DNA of 64,000 bases from CAKZSB01 sp964573105 (GTDB taxonomy: Bacteria; Pseudomonadota; Gammaproteobacteria; Granulosicoccales; Granulosicoccaceae): positions 98,767 to 162,766 of the forward strand of contig CAZNIS010000004.1 in assembly GCA_964573105.1 (NCBI GenBank), written 5' to 3'. The position numbers were made by a program, and so were the translations under genes. Of this stretch, positions 8,997-18,047 are shown piece after piece. Under the pieces are notes generated by a model, which saw only the letters and a list, made by a program, of their open reading frames with translations, did no database searches and was not told the origin of the DNA. How positions within the stretch are numbered: the first letter of the stretch is position 1; each line of letters starts with the position of its first letter.

Positions 8997-11789
8997 TCAG
9001 GCCGCTGCCCTGCCTCTGTGCCGTTGCAGCAGCTCTTCAAAGGCAAACGGTTTACTGACGTGATAACCCTGAGCGTAGTCTACTCCCAGTTCGCGCAGCT
9101 GATCCACAATGGCACCATTTTCAACAAACTCGGCTACGGTATCGATCTGCAGCAAATCGGCCACCCGCTGAATACAACGCACCATCTCCAGATTCACTTC
9201 GCAGGTTTCGATATCACGGATAAACTGGCCATCGATTTTCAGGACGTCGACTGGCAGCTTCTTGAGATAGCCAAACGAGCTGACCCCAGAGCCAAAATCA
9301 TCCAGTGCCAGCTTGCAGCCCAGTTCGTGTAGAAAATCCAGAAGCCCTGTCGCATGTTGCATATTCGCAATCGCACTGGTTTCGGTGATCTCAAAACACA
9401 GTCGCTGCGGATCAACACCGGTCTGATCAATCTTGTCACCGATGTAGGTGATCAATTCCGAATCCACCGTCGACTGGCCAGACAGATTGATCGAAAATCG
9501 CGGCACGTCATCACCCAGCAAATCACGCATTTCTGCGATCAGGCCGAACGCATGGCTGATCACCCAGCGATCGATATCGCGCATCAGATCGTAGCGCTCT
9601 GCCGCCACGATCAACTGAAATGGCGTCACCAGCGTGCCATCCTCTTCGACCATCCGCAGCAGCACTTCGTAGTGGCAATCGGCAGTCAGGCCGTCGGCTT
9701 CGATTTTCGCAATTGGCTGCACAAACAAGCGGAAGCTGTCAGAGCGCAGTGCGTTCTGCAGCTTGGGCAGCAGCAGCATCTCGCCCTTTCGACTCGACGT
9801 CTCCTCGCAGGCGGGACGATAGATGTGCAACTCATTGCGGCCACGGTCCTTGGCCGAGTAGCAGGCAATATCGGCGGCCGCCATGACTTCTTCGAGGCTG
9901 TCGTACTGGCCGTTGATATAGACAAAACCGATGCTGGCGCGGATCGCAAACAACTGCTCGCCGTCGCGAAAGTAGAAGTCCTGAAAAAGATCGTGCAGGC
10001 GACGCGCCAGTGACTCGGCCTCGCGTTCTTCGCAATCGCGAATCAGCATGCCAAATTCATCACCGCCCAGTCGTGCGATGGTGTCGTTGGCTCTGACTAT
10101 TTTGTTCAGCATGGTCGCTACCTGCGATAGCAGCTTGTCACCCGCTGAGTGCCCGCAAGTGTCGTTGACCAGTTTGAATTGATCCAGGTCGATGTAGCAG
10201 ATCGCATGCTGTTGCCGGTCGTCCTGCGACGCTGCGATCATCTCACGCAAACGCATTTCAAAAACATAGCGATTGGCGAGGCCAGTCAGCGCATCGTGGG
10301 TGGCGCGATACTCCAGCTCGCGTGACAATTCGCGTTCGACGCTGACATCGCGCATGACAATGGCGGCGCCGCTATTGCCACTGCCATCATCGTCTTCGCC
10401 GGCACAAAAAGGGGACACAACGCTATCCACTTGAATCGCTTGTTCGCTGTTATCGTAGAGTTTAAGCTCAGGCAGCTTCTGGATCGTACACTGACTCAGC
10501 GCTGCGTCCAGATCGAACGCGCTCGCCACGGCAGATTCATGATTGCCCTCCCGCTCAAGACGAAGCGTCGCACTGACGGGTTGGCCAATCAGATTGTCGG
10601 CCGGCAGTGCGAGCAGGCTCTCGGCCGCCGGGTTGACATAAGAGATACTACCGCTGGCATCAGCCGTGATCACCGCATCGCTGATCGCCTCGAGCGTCGT
10701 CAGTGCGATCTCGCGCTCTCGCTCTAGAGAAAGCTCAGACAGTATACGTTCACGGTCACTGACTCGACGCGCGTGCACCAGCACCGCTACCACCATGATC
10801 GCCAACGCCGCCAGCAACATTCTCAGCGCCGCGGTGCGCAGCGCTGCGCGCGGCAGGCCATCGGGTGAACGCACTTCCACCAGCAGTGAGCTGGCGCCAA
10901 CACCTGCCCTGAATACTCTGCTGACGCCGGGAAACGCAGCTTTCAAAAAGCGTTCGGTATCGGTTTGATGTGCCTGGGCTGCCAGGGTACCAGGCAGCGC
11001 TGGCTGATTGGCCGACTCGGCAAAGCGAATGCCTACCGCCAGGCCACGGGTTTCGCCCACCACCTCACGCAGCAATCGCGCAGCATCCAGTTCAAGGAAA
11101 AACCCACCGTCGGTCTGTGCCTGACGCTCGGCGGCAGAATCCGGCACATAGCGCCCGAGATAAGTGGCGTGCACCAGCATCACGCCAGCGTTGCCAGGCC
11201 AGCCCGCCGGTTGTTCGACCAACGCCGGTGCGCGCGCCTCTATTGAGCGCGATAACGCCGTTGACAGTCGCGCTGTGCTTGAAAAATCCACACCCACCAG
11301 CGACGCCAGCGACGGACTGAAAGGCACCAGTCGCACGATGGGATCGTGGTACGAACGCATGCCCGGCTCGCGCATTGACCCATCGGCCACTAGTTCCTTA
11401 AGCTCGAACCGATACACGCCGCGCTCGGCCATCTCCTCGACGAAGAATTCCAGATCCCCGACCGGCACGCGATCAAAGCGCCCGATGGACGACACAATCG
11501 GTGTCGCCTCCAGTGCATCCTCGGCAAAAATTTCGAGCTCATCGCCCCCGATGTCGCTTGCCACCTGATGCAGCACCGACAATGAACCGACAATACTGTT
11601 GACCACGCCGACGTGCTCATACAGTTTTTGCGTCAGCTCGTCAGCGCTGCGACTGGCCTGCTGATAGCTTGCAGCGGCTGACTTGTGCAACGACCAGCCG
11701 CCGATCAATAGTGTCAACAATATCGCGACCAGCGCGAAGAGTACCCGTTCGTGAGGCTTGAACAGGCTCAGCCCCTGTTCTTTGGACAT
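8997..11789 (-). CDS. CHASE-PAS-GGDEF-EAL membrane cyclic-di-GMP enzyme
   Basis: Bifunctional-type cyclic-di-GMP turnover protein of 930 residues. A first membrane helix lies at about 14-32 and a second at about 322-340. They bracket a CHASE-like periplasmic sensor domain containing FDRVP and YHDPIVRLVPFSPS. A PAS domain follows (about 365-480), then GGDEF with an intact motif (RLGGDEF, 573-579), then an EAL domain. The EAL signature is EVL (708-710), a common active variant, and DDFGSG (830-835) is intact. Both synthase and phosphodiesterase activities are therefore possible. The ATG is 3 bases after the stop of the binding-protein gene, which points to a coupled sensor pair. Confidence 0.93.
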   Translation of the reverse strand: MSKEQGLSLFKPHERVLFALVAILLTLLIGGWSLHKSAAASYQQASRSADELTQKLYEHVGVVNSIVGSLSVLHQVASDIGGDELEIFAEDALEATPIVSSIGRFDRVPVGDLEFFVEEMAERGVYRFELKELVADGSMREPGMRSYHDPIVRLVPFSPSLASLVGVDFSSTARLSTALSRSIEARAPALVEQPAGWPGNAGVMLVHATYLGRYVPDSAAERQAQTDGGFFLELDAARLLREVVGETRGLAVGIRFAESANQPALPGTLAAQAHQTDTERFLKAAFPGVSRVFRAGVGASSLLVEVRSPDGLPRAALRTAALRMLLAALAIMVVAVLVHARRVSDRERILSELSLEREREIALTTLEAISDAVITADASGSISYVNPAAESLLALPADNLIGQPVSATLRLEREGNHESAVASAFDLDAALSQCTIQKLPELKLYDNSEQAIQVDSVVSPFCAGEDDDGSGNSGAAIVMRDVSVERELSRELEYRATHDALTGLANRYVFEMRLREMIAASQDDRQQHAICYIDLDQFKLVNDTCGHSAGDKLLSQVATMLNKIVRANDTIARLGGDEFGMLIRDCEEREAESLARRLHDLFQDFYFRDGEQLFAIRASIGFVYINGQYDSLEEVMAAADIACYSAKDRGRNELHIYRPACEETSSRKGEMLLLPKLQNALRSDSFRLFVQPIAKIEADGLTADCHYEVLLRMVEEDGTLVTPFQLIVAAERYDLMRDIDRWVISHAFGLIAEMRDLLGDDVPRFSINLSGQSTVDSELITYIGDKIDQTGVDPQRLCFEITETSAIANMQHATGLLDFLHELGCKLALDDFGSGVSSFGYLKKLPVDVLKIDGQFIRDIETCEVNLEMVRCIQRVADLLQIDTVAEFVENGAIVDQLRELGVDYAQGYHVSKPFAFEELLQRHRGRAAA

Positions 11790-11792
11790 CGA

Positions 11793-12836
11793 TCAGTCTT
11801 CTGCCATGACCAGCTTCTTCGCCTTCCGGGTGAAACGGTCAGACAAGGATTCACCGGTCACATCGACCAGCTGCTGGTTGATCCACAGATCCCACTTGCG
11901 GTTCGTGATGATGGGAATGTCAGCCGGTGAAGTACCATCCAGAATCGCCAGACCCGCCTCAGCCGCCCACTGCCCGTGCTCCTGGGGGATTTTGGTATAA
12001 CCCAGTGCGGTGACATCCATCATCCACTTGTGGTTGGTGACGCTGATCACCTTTGCGTGTTCGACTGAAAAACCTCGCGCGTCTTTGTCATCCCACTCGG
12101 CAATACCCGAGTTGCTGCCCATGACGATGTAATCTGCCTGCTGGTGCGCTAATTCGAACGCCGCCTTCCACTCGGCAAAGGTGCTGACCAGTTTTTTGTC
12201 CAGCTCGCTGTTGAGACGCTTGGCGCCGCGTGCGATTCTGGAGTAGTTTTTTTCTTCGGTCAGGGTGTTGGCACCGAGGTAGACGCCGCGACTGCCACCG
12301 GCGATTTTCATCGCCTCTTGCAGCATCGGCTTGATCGGTGCCACTTCAACAATGCCGGTGACGTTGCTGAACGGGAAACCGTATTCATCGACGGTCCAGT
12401 TAACGCCGTTAAAAACAAACGGTACGTCAGCGTCACGGTAGTAAGGGACGATCAAATACTTCGCGGCATTGTCGTCAGAGGTGATCACCACATCGGGCCG
12501 CCAGCGCTCGATCAGTTCTCTCGCGCGAAGCCCCGCGGCCTCTTTGTACGCTTTGCTTTTGTTGCGCTTGGTGTCCATATCGAACTGACGCAACTCACAT
12601 TTGCCATCCAGTACCTGCCTTACACCTTCCTCCACCCCGTCTGACCATGCATAGCCCTTGTGGTAAGACGAGATATACAGACACTTTGGCAAATCTTCAG
12701 CCGAACTGATGGGCAATGCCCCCGCCAGCAGCGAGATGGCCAGTGCTCCTTTTACAGCGAGTGTCGAACTCCAGCGAGTAACGCCTGGTATGCGATTCGA
12801 ACGACTTTGGTTCCGGTACCGCCTTGCAGGTTTCAT
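11793..12836 (-). CDS. Periplasmic ABC-type substrate-binding-like sensor protein
   Basis: 347-residue exported protein of the ABC substrate-binding-like family. The long basic N-region is followed by the hydrophobic core LAVKGALAISLLAGALPISSA, with a cleavage site near SSA/ED (about residue 46). The fold pattern YISSYHKGYAWSDG...PDVVITSDDNAAKY is typical of stand-alone binding proteins found beside sensor kinases and GGDEF proteins. AGGA lies 7 bases before the ATG. No permease or ATPase gene is adjacent, so it probably binds a ligand and modulates the downstream CHASE-GGDEF-EAL protein, whose start is 3 bases away. The ligand is unknown. Confidence 0.82.
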   Translation of the reverse strand: MKPARRYRNQSRSNRIPGVTRWSSTLAVKGALAISLLAGALPISSAEDLPKCLYISSYHKGYAWSDGVEEGVRQVLDGKCELRQFDMDTKRNKSKAYKEAAGLRARELIERWRPDVVITSDDNAAKYLIVPYYRDADVPFVFNGVNWTVDEYGFPFSNVTGIVEVAPIKPMLQEAMKIAGGSRGVYLGANTLTEEKNYSRIARGAKRLNSELDKKLVSTFAEWKAAFELAHQQADYIVMGSNSGIAEWDDKDARGFSVEHAKVISVTNHKWMMDVTALGYTKIPQEHGQWAAEAGLAILDGTSPADIPIITNRKWDLWINQQLVDVTGESLSDRFTRKAKKLVMAED

Positions 12837-13012
12837 TGCTCTGTCCTGGTGCTCGACTATCAGTAACTACCCTTAGTCATATTAAAGTTGTGCTCCGCGC
12901 TGGCAGCGACGAGTACCAGACTTGTATCGTTTGTATAAATCCGGACTTGAAACCCGGCGAAAAGAAACCGCTGGTAATCCGAACGGCGTCAAGCAATCGG
13001 TGCGCAATATTC

Positions 13013-13741
13013 TTAGTGATGCAGAATAAGTGCAGAACCACTGGCGATCAGCAGCAGCGAGATGAACTTCTTGAAGGTCGACGCCGGAATCTCTCGATGT
13101 ACGCGACCTCCACAATAGAGGCCCAGTGCAAACGGCGGCAATGCCATCAGCAGCACGATCAGAAATTGCTGATTCAACAAACTCAGGCCCACGATGTATA
13201 CGCCAATGCGCACTGCCCCATCGATCAGAAAATAACTGGCAAAACTCGCGCGAAAGGCCTCTTTCGACAGTGATCGCATATTGAGGTACATCACGTAAAA
13301 CGGGCCGCCAGTACCGAACAGCGTGCCGAGCAAACCACCCAGCAGACCAAACGGAAATGCCATCACAGGGCCACCGCGCAGATCGGGAATCGGCAACAAC
13401 TGGTATATGGCAAAAAACATCACGAAGATACCCAGTGATACATTCAGTACTGCGGTATCTACTGAGTTAAAAAAATAAAGTGCCAGAGCGATACCAGCCA
13501 ACGTAAAGGGCAGCAACGGCACCAGCACCGACCAGCGAATACTGCGTCGGCTGCTGACACCCTGTGCCGCTGATCCGATCAAATCCAGAAACACTACAAT
13601 CGGCACTACTATTTTCAGTGGCAGCATCAGCGCGAGCAGCGGTATCGAGATCAACCCTGATCCAAAACCGGCGATACCGCGCACCAGATAGGCGACAAAA
13701 AGTATCGCGGCCGCCACGAGCATCTGACTGGGCGAGATCAT
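13013..13741 (-). CDS. TauE/SafE-family membrane permease
   Basis: Polytopic inner-membrane protein of about 242 residues with seven to eight predicted helices. It carries the family's two glycine-rich half-repeats: YLVRGIAGFGSGLISIP near the N-terminus and GLLGGLLGTLFGTGGP in the middle. TauE/SafE proteins are proposed exporters of sulfite, sulfoacetate or other organic anions. ATG 13741 is used; a GTG at 13750 would add three residues and cannot be excluded because neither has a clear ribosome site. It lies downstream of a TauD-like dioxygenase on the same strand, about 140 bases away, which fits an organosulfur theme but does not prove it. Confidence 0.88.
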   Translation of the reverse strand: MISPSQMLVAAAILFVAYLVRGIAGFGSGLISIPLLALMLPLKIVVPIVVFLDLIGSAAQGVSSRRSIRWSVLVPLLPFTLAGIALALYFFNSVDTAVLNVSLGIFVMFFAIYQLLPIPDLRGGPVMAFPFGLLGGLLGTLFGTGGPFYVMYLNMRSLSKEAFRASFASYFLIDGAVRIGVYIVGLSLLNQQFLIVLLMALPPFALGLYCGGRVHREIPASTFKKFISLLLIASGSALILHH

Positions 13742-13880
13742 CGTCGACACACAACCGCGAGCTGCAGTGCGTCAATTTGGCACGCCGCAACCGACCAATC
13801 CTGCCATCCGGCTGTGAACGTTGTATAAAGCCGCAATGAATGCCGATGTGTCCTTACCGCGCGGCGGTCGCGCCGGCTAC

Positions 13881-14873
13881 TCACGGATATTCGTTCCAGA
13901 TTCTCACCAGGTGGCGTCCACGCTCACCCACCTCAAGGTCTGAAAACGCGCCGCGCGCGTGCACCAGCCAGCCGTTGTTGACATACTGTAGCTGACCGGC
14001 TTGCAGACCAAACGGCTTGATCGCCGTGTCTGCCAGCGCCTGGTCGATGCGTCTGAAAAGACTCTCGATGTGCGGCGCGACCGTCTGGCCCGCAAGCTTG
14101 CTGCCGGTGCGCACGTAGTCGACGTAGTAGCGCAACGCCGCCGAGGGTGATTCAGAATCGAGAACCGGCAGACGACTGTACGGCAACGCCCCTTCCCGTT
14201 GTTCACCCATGCAGTTCCAATAGACCGGGGCAAACAGTTCATCGAGGTCGATACTGTCGTCCTCTTGCACAAGTCTGGACAGTGCCACGGGCAGGCTGGC
14301 CAGTTGGCTGCTGCCACCGGACAGCGCCGGCTGAATACAGAACAACCCGATCAGTGCCGGCGGCGGCTGCAGCCACGCCCCATCGGTATGAAACGGTTGC
14401 GCCTGATTGGTCTTTGACCGCCTGATGGCACCGTCGGCGCCGCCATTGTCCAGAACATCGTACAGCCGGGTACCGGCTCGATCCTGCGCCATCAACGGCG
14501 AGATCAGACTGCCAAGCAATCCCGCCAGCTGCTTGTTCTGGGCAGCCTCATAACGCTTGACGGGCAGTCGATCAAGCACCACAAAACCGCTTCGCTCGAA
14601 GAGCTCTGTGCGCAGATCCATCGCCAGTGCGGCGCAGCACGGCAGCGCCTCGATCAGCTCAGCACGTCGGGTATCCAAGCTGATGCCGCGAGTCAGCGCC
14701 TGATCCAGCTCGTCTATGCAGTCGTCGGAGATCATAATCAGGTGGCGCTGACCCAAATCGGCCCCGACCAGCGCCTGCCAACTGGCCAGATGACCCGCCC
14801 ATCGCTGATCGAGCATGGCATGGGCCTCGTGCTCAGGTCGGGAGATCGATAGCGGTGCGGCGGATGTATTCAT
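13881..14873 (-). CDS. TauD/TfdA-like Fe(II)/2-oxoglutarate dioxygenase
   Basis: Non-haem iron dioxygenase of 330 residues. The facial triad is visible: His162 and Asp164 in FHTDG, and distal His306 in NNGWLVHARGAF. Arg320 or Arg324 in RGRHLVRIW is the 2-oxoglutarate anchor. The N-terminal 90 residues are longer than in typical TauD and have no clear match. Family members hydroxylate taurine, alkyl sulfates, gamma-butyrobetaine or similar compounds; the substrate cannot be read here. It is divergent from the riboswitch-controlled DadA-like gene and upstream of the TauE-like permease. Confidence 0.88.
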   Translation of the reverse strand: MNTSAAPLSISRPEHEAHAMLDQRWAGHLASWQALVGADLGQRHLIMISDDCIDELDQALTRGISLDTRRAELIEALPCCAALAMDLRTELFERSGFVVLDRLPVKRYEAAQNKQLAGLLGSLISPLMAQDRAGTRLYDVLDNGGADGAIRRSKTNQAQPFHTDGAWLQPPPALIGLFCIQPALSGGSSQLASLPVALSRLVQEDDSIDLDELFAPVYWNCMGEQREGALPYSRLPVLDSESPSAALRYYVDYVRTGSKLAGQTVAPHIESLFRRIDQALADTAIKPFGLQAGQLQYVNNGWLVHARGAFSDLEVGERGRHLVRIWNEYP

Positions 14874-15181
14874 TGTTCAGGGTTGATTGATGGCTTGCAT
14901 TCCCAGCGAGACTCTATCACGTTGCCAAATCGTTACAATTCAATTCTCAATCTTTACAAAAATCATCGTTCGGAATAGCGCCACCCTCCAGACACACCCC
15001 GTATCCGCAGCACGATCTCGCGCCCGCTGCGCCCTGACTTGCGCCTCACATCAGGTGTGCTCGCAAGCCAATAGATTGAAAAGAAACACAAAATTCTGCA
15101 GCACGCTTGCAAAATAGAGCCGATTGATTCACCCTTGCGCGGTCGATGTGTCGCCACTGCTGACAGTGACCGGCGCAAACA
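14874..15181. other. Intergenic region, divergent promoters expected
   Basis: Spacer between the divergent TauD-like gene and the glycine riboswitch. It must hold promoters for both directions. It is locally A/T-rich around 14920-15115, but I see no convincing -35/-10 pair and no open frame worth calling. Confidence 0.5.
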
Positions 15182-15280
15182 CCTTGTGGGAGAGATCAGT
15201 CCGGGCATCGCTGCCTTGCACTGGCGCCGAAGGAGCAACACCCAGGAAACTCTCAGGCAAAAGGACCACATCGCTGTTCG
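15182..15280 (+). promoter_or_regulatory. Glycine riboswitch, aptamer 1
   Basis: Contains the conserved glycine-aptamer blocks in order: GGGAGAGA at 15188, CGCCGAAGGAGCAA at about 15225-15238, and ACTCTCAGGCAAAAGGACCA at about 15249-15268. GGAGAG pairs with CTCTC to close P1/P3a. This copy is near consensus. It is followed within about 15 bases by a second aptamer, forming the classical tandem arrangement. Confidence 0.93.
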
Positions 15281-15281
15281 A

Positions 15282-15380
15282 CATCTGGAGAGAGACTCGC
15301 CAATCGCGTGCGTCCACCGAAGGGGTAGTGCAAGGTTTTTCAACCTCTGCCGACACTCTCAGGTTCCAAGACAGATGGGA
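15282..15380 (+). promoter_or_regulatory. Glycine riboswitch, aptamer 2
   Basis: Second glycine aptamer: CTGGAGAGAGAC at 15285, CACCGAAGGGGTAGTGCAA at about 15315-15333, a P3b hairpin GGTTTTTCAACC, then ACTCTCAGG and the closing GACAGATGGG. The leader ends about 58 bases before the ATG of the DadA-like gene. The site TGGAG sits close to that ATG, so control could be at translation; no clear terminator hairpin with a T-run is visible. Confidence 0.92.
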
Positions 15381-15437
15381 AAAAGAGCTGATCGCCATCA
15401 GGCGGTCTCACCTGTTCCCGTTCTCTGGAGCTGAACC

Positions 15438-16724
15438 ATGAAAACTATCGCCGTCATCGGCGCTGGCATTACCGGCGTCACTACCTGCTACGCGTTGCTC
15501 GAGCGCGGCTACGCTGTCACAGTTTTCGATCGCCACCGCTACCCCGCGATGGCAACTTCCTTCGCCAATGGCGGTCAGCTCTCAGCGTCAAACGCCGAAG
15601 TCTGGACGCAGACCTCGACGGTACTGAAGGGCCTGCGCTGGATGCTGCGCAAGGACGCACCGCTGCTGGTCAACCCGCGCCCGGACTGGCACAAGGTGTC
15701 GTGGATGGCCGAATTCATCGGCAGCATTCGCCACTACGAGGACAACACTATAGAGACCGCGCGGCTGGCGATTGCCGCACGCGAGCATCTGCAATCCTGG
15801 GCGCACCGCGAACAGATCGATTTCGACTTTGAATCGCGCGGCATCCTGCACATCTACGACAACAAAAAAGACTACCAACACGCCGAGCGAGTCAACAAGC
15901 TGCTGGCCAAAGGTGGCCTCAACCGGCACGCCGTCACACCGACGGAGATTGCCGACATCGAACCGACGATCGCCGGCGATCTCTACGGTGGTTTTTTCAC
16001 TCCCGACGATGCCACCGGCGATATTCACAAATATACGCGTGGCCTGGCCGATGCCTGCCTGCGCGCCGGTGCGCAGTTTCGTTGCGACACCCGCGTGCAT
16101 GAACTCATCCACAGCGACAGCGGCGTACAGGTAAAGTCGACGCTGCAGGTGCCCGGCGAGACACCGCTCGACAATAGCGATGCGTTCGACGGCGTCGTCA
16201 TTTGTGCGGGTATAGAGAGCCGCGCGCTGGCGGCACAGCTGGGTGATCGGGTGAACATCTACCCGGTCAAGGGATATTCGATCACCGTCAATCTCAACGA
16301 TGAAAACAGTCAGCAGGCAGCACCCTGGGTCAGCCTGCTGGACGACGCGGCAAAAATAGTCACAAGCAGACTGGGCGCAGATCGCTTTAGAATCGCAGGC
16401 ACCGCAGAGTTCAACGGCGTCAACTACGACATCCGCAACGACCGGATTCAACCCCTGATCGACTGGTGCCGCACCTATTTTCCAAGTATCGATACCGACA
16501 AGGTCATCGCCTGGTCAGGGCTGCGACCGATGATGCCGAACATGATGCCGCGCATCAGCAAAGGCGCGCGACCGGGCGTGTTCTACAACACCGGCCACGG
16601 CCATCTGGGCTGGACGCTGTCGGCCATCACCGCTGAGATGATCGGCGATATCGTCAACGACCATATGCCGAACAGCAGTTCTGCGCGCCGTGCCGATGAG
16701 ATGCCTCTGCGTCGCGCAAGCTAG
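15438..16724 (+). CDS. DadA-like FAD-dependent amino-acid dehydrogenase under glycine riboswitch
   Basis: FAD enzyme of the DAO/DadA family, 428 residues, close to the usual DadA length. The dinucleotide-binding motif IGAGITG starts at residue 7. It is followed by the DadA-like block TSFANGGQLSASNAEVW and a C-terminal FAD block with GHGHLGWTLS. DadA enzymes deaminate small D-amino acids to 2-oxo acids, with electrons passing to the respiratory chain. The tandem glycine riboswitch directly upstream implies that glycine is the inducer and possibly the substrate, so a glycine or sarcosine dehydrogenase role is as plausible as D-alanine. The protein acts at the cytoplasmic side of the membrane in the known family. 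Confidence 0.88.
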   Translation: MKTIAVIGAGITGVTTCYALLERGYAVTVFDRHRYPAMATSFANGGQLSASNAEVWTQTSTVLKGLRWMLRKDAPLLVNPRPDWHKVSWMAEFIGSIRHYEDNTIETARLAIAAREHLQSWAHREQIDFDFESRGILHIYDNKKDYQHAERVNKLLAKGGLNRHAVTPTEIADIEPTIAGDLYGGFFTPDDATGDIHKYTRGLADACLRAGAQFRCDTRVHELIHSDSGVQVKSTLQVPGETPLDNSDAFDGVVICAGIESRALAAQLGDRVNIYPVKGYSITVNLNDENSQQAAPWVSLLDDAAKIVTSRLGADRFRIAGTAEFNGVNYDIRNDRIQPLIDWCRTYFPSIDTDKVIAWSGLRPMMPNMMPRISKGARPGVFYNTGHGHLGWTLSAITAEMIGDIVNDHMPNSSSARRADEMPLRRAS

Positions 16725-16736
16725 AACCAGCGCAAG

Positions 16737-16765
16737 GACGCCTGGCCTGTTGAGGCCGGCGTCCC
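16737..16765 (+). terminator. Strong hairpin after the DadA-like gene, possible terminator
   Basis: GGACGCC(T)GGCCT, loop GTTG, AGGCCGGCGTCC forms a long GC-rich stem 12 bases after the DadA-like stop. No T-run follows, so termination is uncertain; it could instead protect the transcript 3' end. Confidence 0.4.
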
Positions 16766-16867
16766 GCCCGGCATCTGTCACGTCGGGAACCAACAGACCA
16801 AGGTTTTAACCCTGCCAGGCAAATCTGCGCGTACAATCGGCCGAACTCTTTCTCCGCACAGCTGCCC

Positions 16868-17548
16868 ATGATTACCATTCACCATCTGGAAAACTCCCGC
16901 TCTTTGCGGGTGTTGTGGCTGCTTGAAGAACTCGGCGTCGCCTATGAGGTGAAGCACTATCAGCGCGACCCAAAAACCAGCCTCGCGCCACCGGAACTGC
17001 TCCACATACACCCACTGGGCAAAGCACCAGTCATCACTGACGGCGACATTGTAATCGCCGAAACCGGTGCGATCATCGAATATCTCGTCGACGTCTACGA
17101 CGATGGTCGAATGCGACCGGCCAGCGGGACAGCAGATCGGCGGCAATACACCTACTGGCTGCACTACGCCGAAGGCACGTTGATGCCGTACATGGTGTTT
17201 TCGCTTGTAGTACAGCGGGTGGAGTCGGCTAAGGTACCTTTTTTCATCAAGCCGATCACCAGGGGAATCGCCGGCAAGATCCGCAGCAGTTTCCTCGCGC
17301 CGAACATTGACCGCAATCTGGAATTCATCAACGGTCATCTTGAATCAAATTCATGGTTCTGTGGCGAAAACATGAGTGCTGCAGACGTGCAGATGAGCTT
17401 CCCGCTGCAGGCGGCACGCAGCCGAATTGAGATTGCACAGCGCTATCCGGCAATCGATAGATTCGTCGACACCATAGAAAATCTGCCATCCTTTGTACGC
17501 GCCACCGAAAAGGGTGGCGCGCTTACGTTGCCAAAGAGAGCCACTTAG
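16868..17548 (+). CDS. Glutathione S-transferase family protein
   Basis: Cytosolic GST of 226 residues. The thioredoxin-like N-domain has Ser10/Arg11 in LENSRSLRVLW, the cis-Pro loop GKAPVITDGD (51-60), and the glutathione gamma-Glu-binding pair Glu65-Thr66 in AETGAIIEYL. The C-domain is all-helical and contains the N-capping motif MSAADVQMSF. It catalyses glutathione conjugation or reduction of unknown electrophiles. It follows the DadA-like gene on the same strand after 143 bases with an intervening hairpin, so it is probably a separate unit. Confidence 0.9.
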   Translation: MITIHHLENSRSLRVLWLLEELGVAYEVKHYQRDPKTSLAPPELLHIHPLGKAPVITDGDIVIAETGAIIEYLVDVYDDGRMRPASGTADRRQYTYWLHYAEGTLMPYMVFSLVVQRVESAKVPFFIKPITRGIAGKIRSSFLAPNIDRNLEFINGHLESNSWFCGENMSAADVQMSFPLQAARSRIEIAQRYPAIDRFVDTIENLPSFVRATEKGGALTLPKRAT

Positions 17549-17666
17549 CGTTTTGGGTATTGAATACTTCGGCCAACGCCGAAGTGACGCCTGGCTCCAC
17601 GTTGTTGCAGCTTGCACACTAGTGTATAAACAGTCAGTAATTGTCTGGCAAGCAACTGCAGACCTT

Positions 17667-17915
17667 TCATTTTTGCCAAAACCACTTTGCCGCCTCGCGC
17701 TCGGCGTCGAATCGAGTCATGCCGATATCACGCAATAGTTCATCGGACAGCTGGCTCAGGCATCGTCGCTGTTCTACACGATCAAGCCACAGACTAAAAA
17801 GACCGAGCACGGTATTGTGCGTAGTTTTGTACTGCCGCACACCGCCAGTTCTGGATTGAGATACAACCGCGGATAGCGCTTGCCTGTCGAGTGATACTTC
17901 CGGTACTGTGGCCAT
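17667..17915 (-). CDS. DUF1127 (YjiS-like) small protein
   Basis: 82-residue protein ending in the DUF1127 signature LSDELLRDIGMTRFDAEREA followed by KWFWQK. Arg-rich DUF1127 proteins are common small proteins of proteobacteria; some have been linked to RNA turnover and phosphate or stress responses. ATG 17915 is preferred because AGGGA lies 7 bases upstream; an ATG two codons earlier sits too close to that site. It converges with the GST gene and is divergent from the LysR gene at 18048. Confidence 0.85.
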   Translation of the reverse strand: MATVPEVSLDRQALSAVVSQSRTGGVRQYKTTHNTVLGLFSLWLDRVEQRRCLSQLSDELLRDIGMTRFDAEREAAKWFWQK

Positions 17916-18047
17916 TGTCATTCCCTGCTGTTTGCAATTGATGAACCGTGCCGGCCTAAGGGTTTTTCCCTGCCGACAATATCAATTTAGACTCGACGGG
18001 CGTCTGCCACAAACGATCATTTTTCATGCGACGATCTAGTTTTTCTA

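Noticed and set aside
17566..17585. Perfect hairpin ACTTCGGC-CAAC-GCCGAAGT after the GST gene as a terminator
   Set aside because: No T-run follows on either strand; kept only as a hairpin of unknown use.
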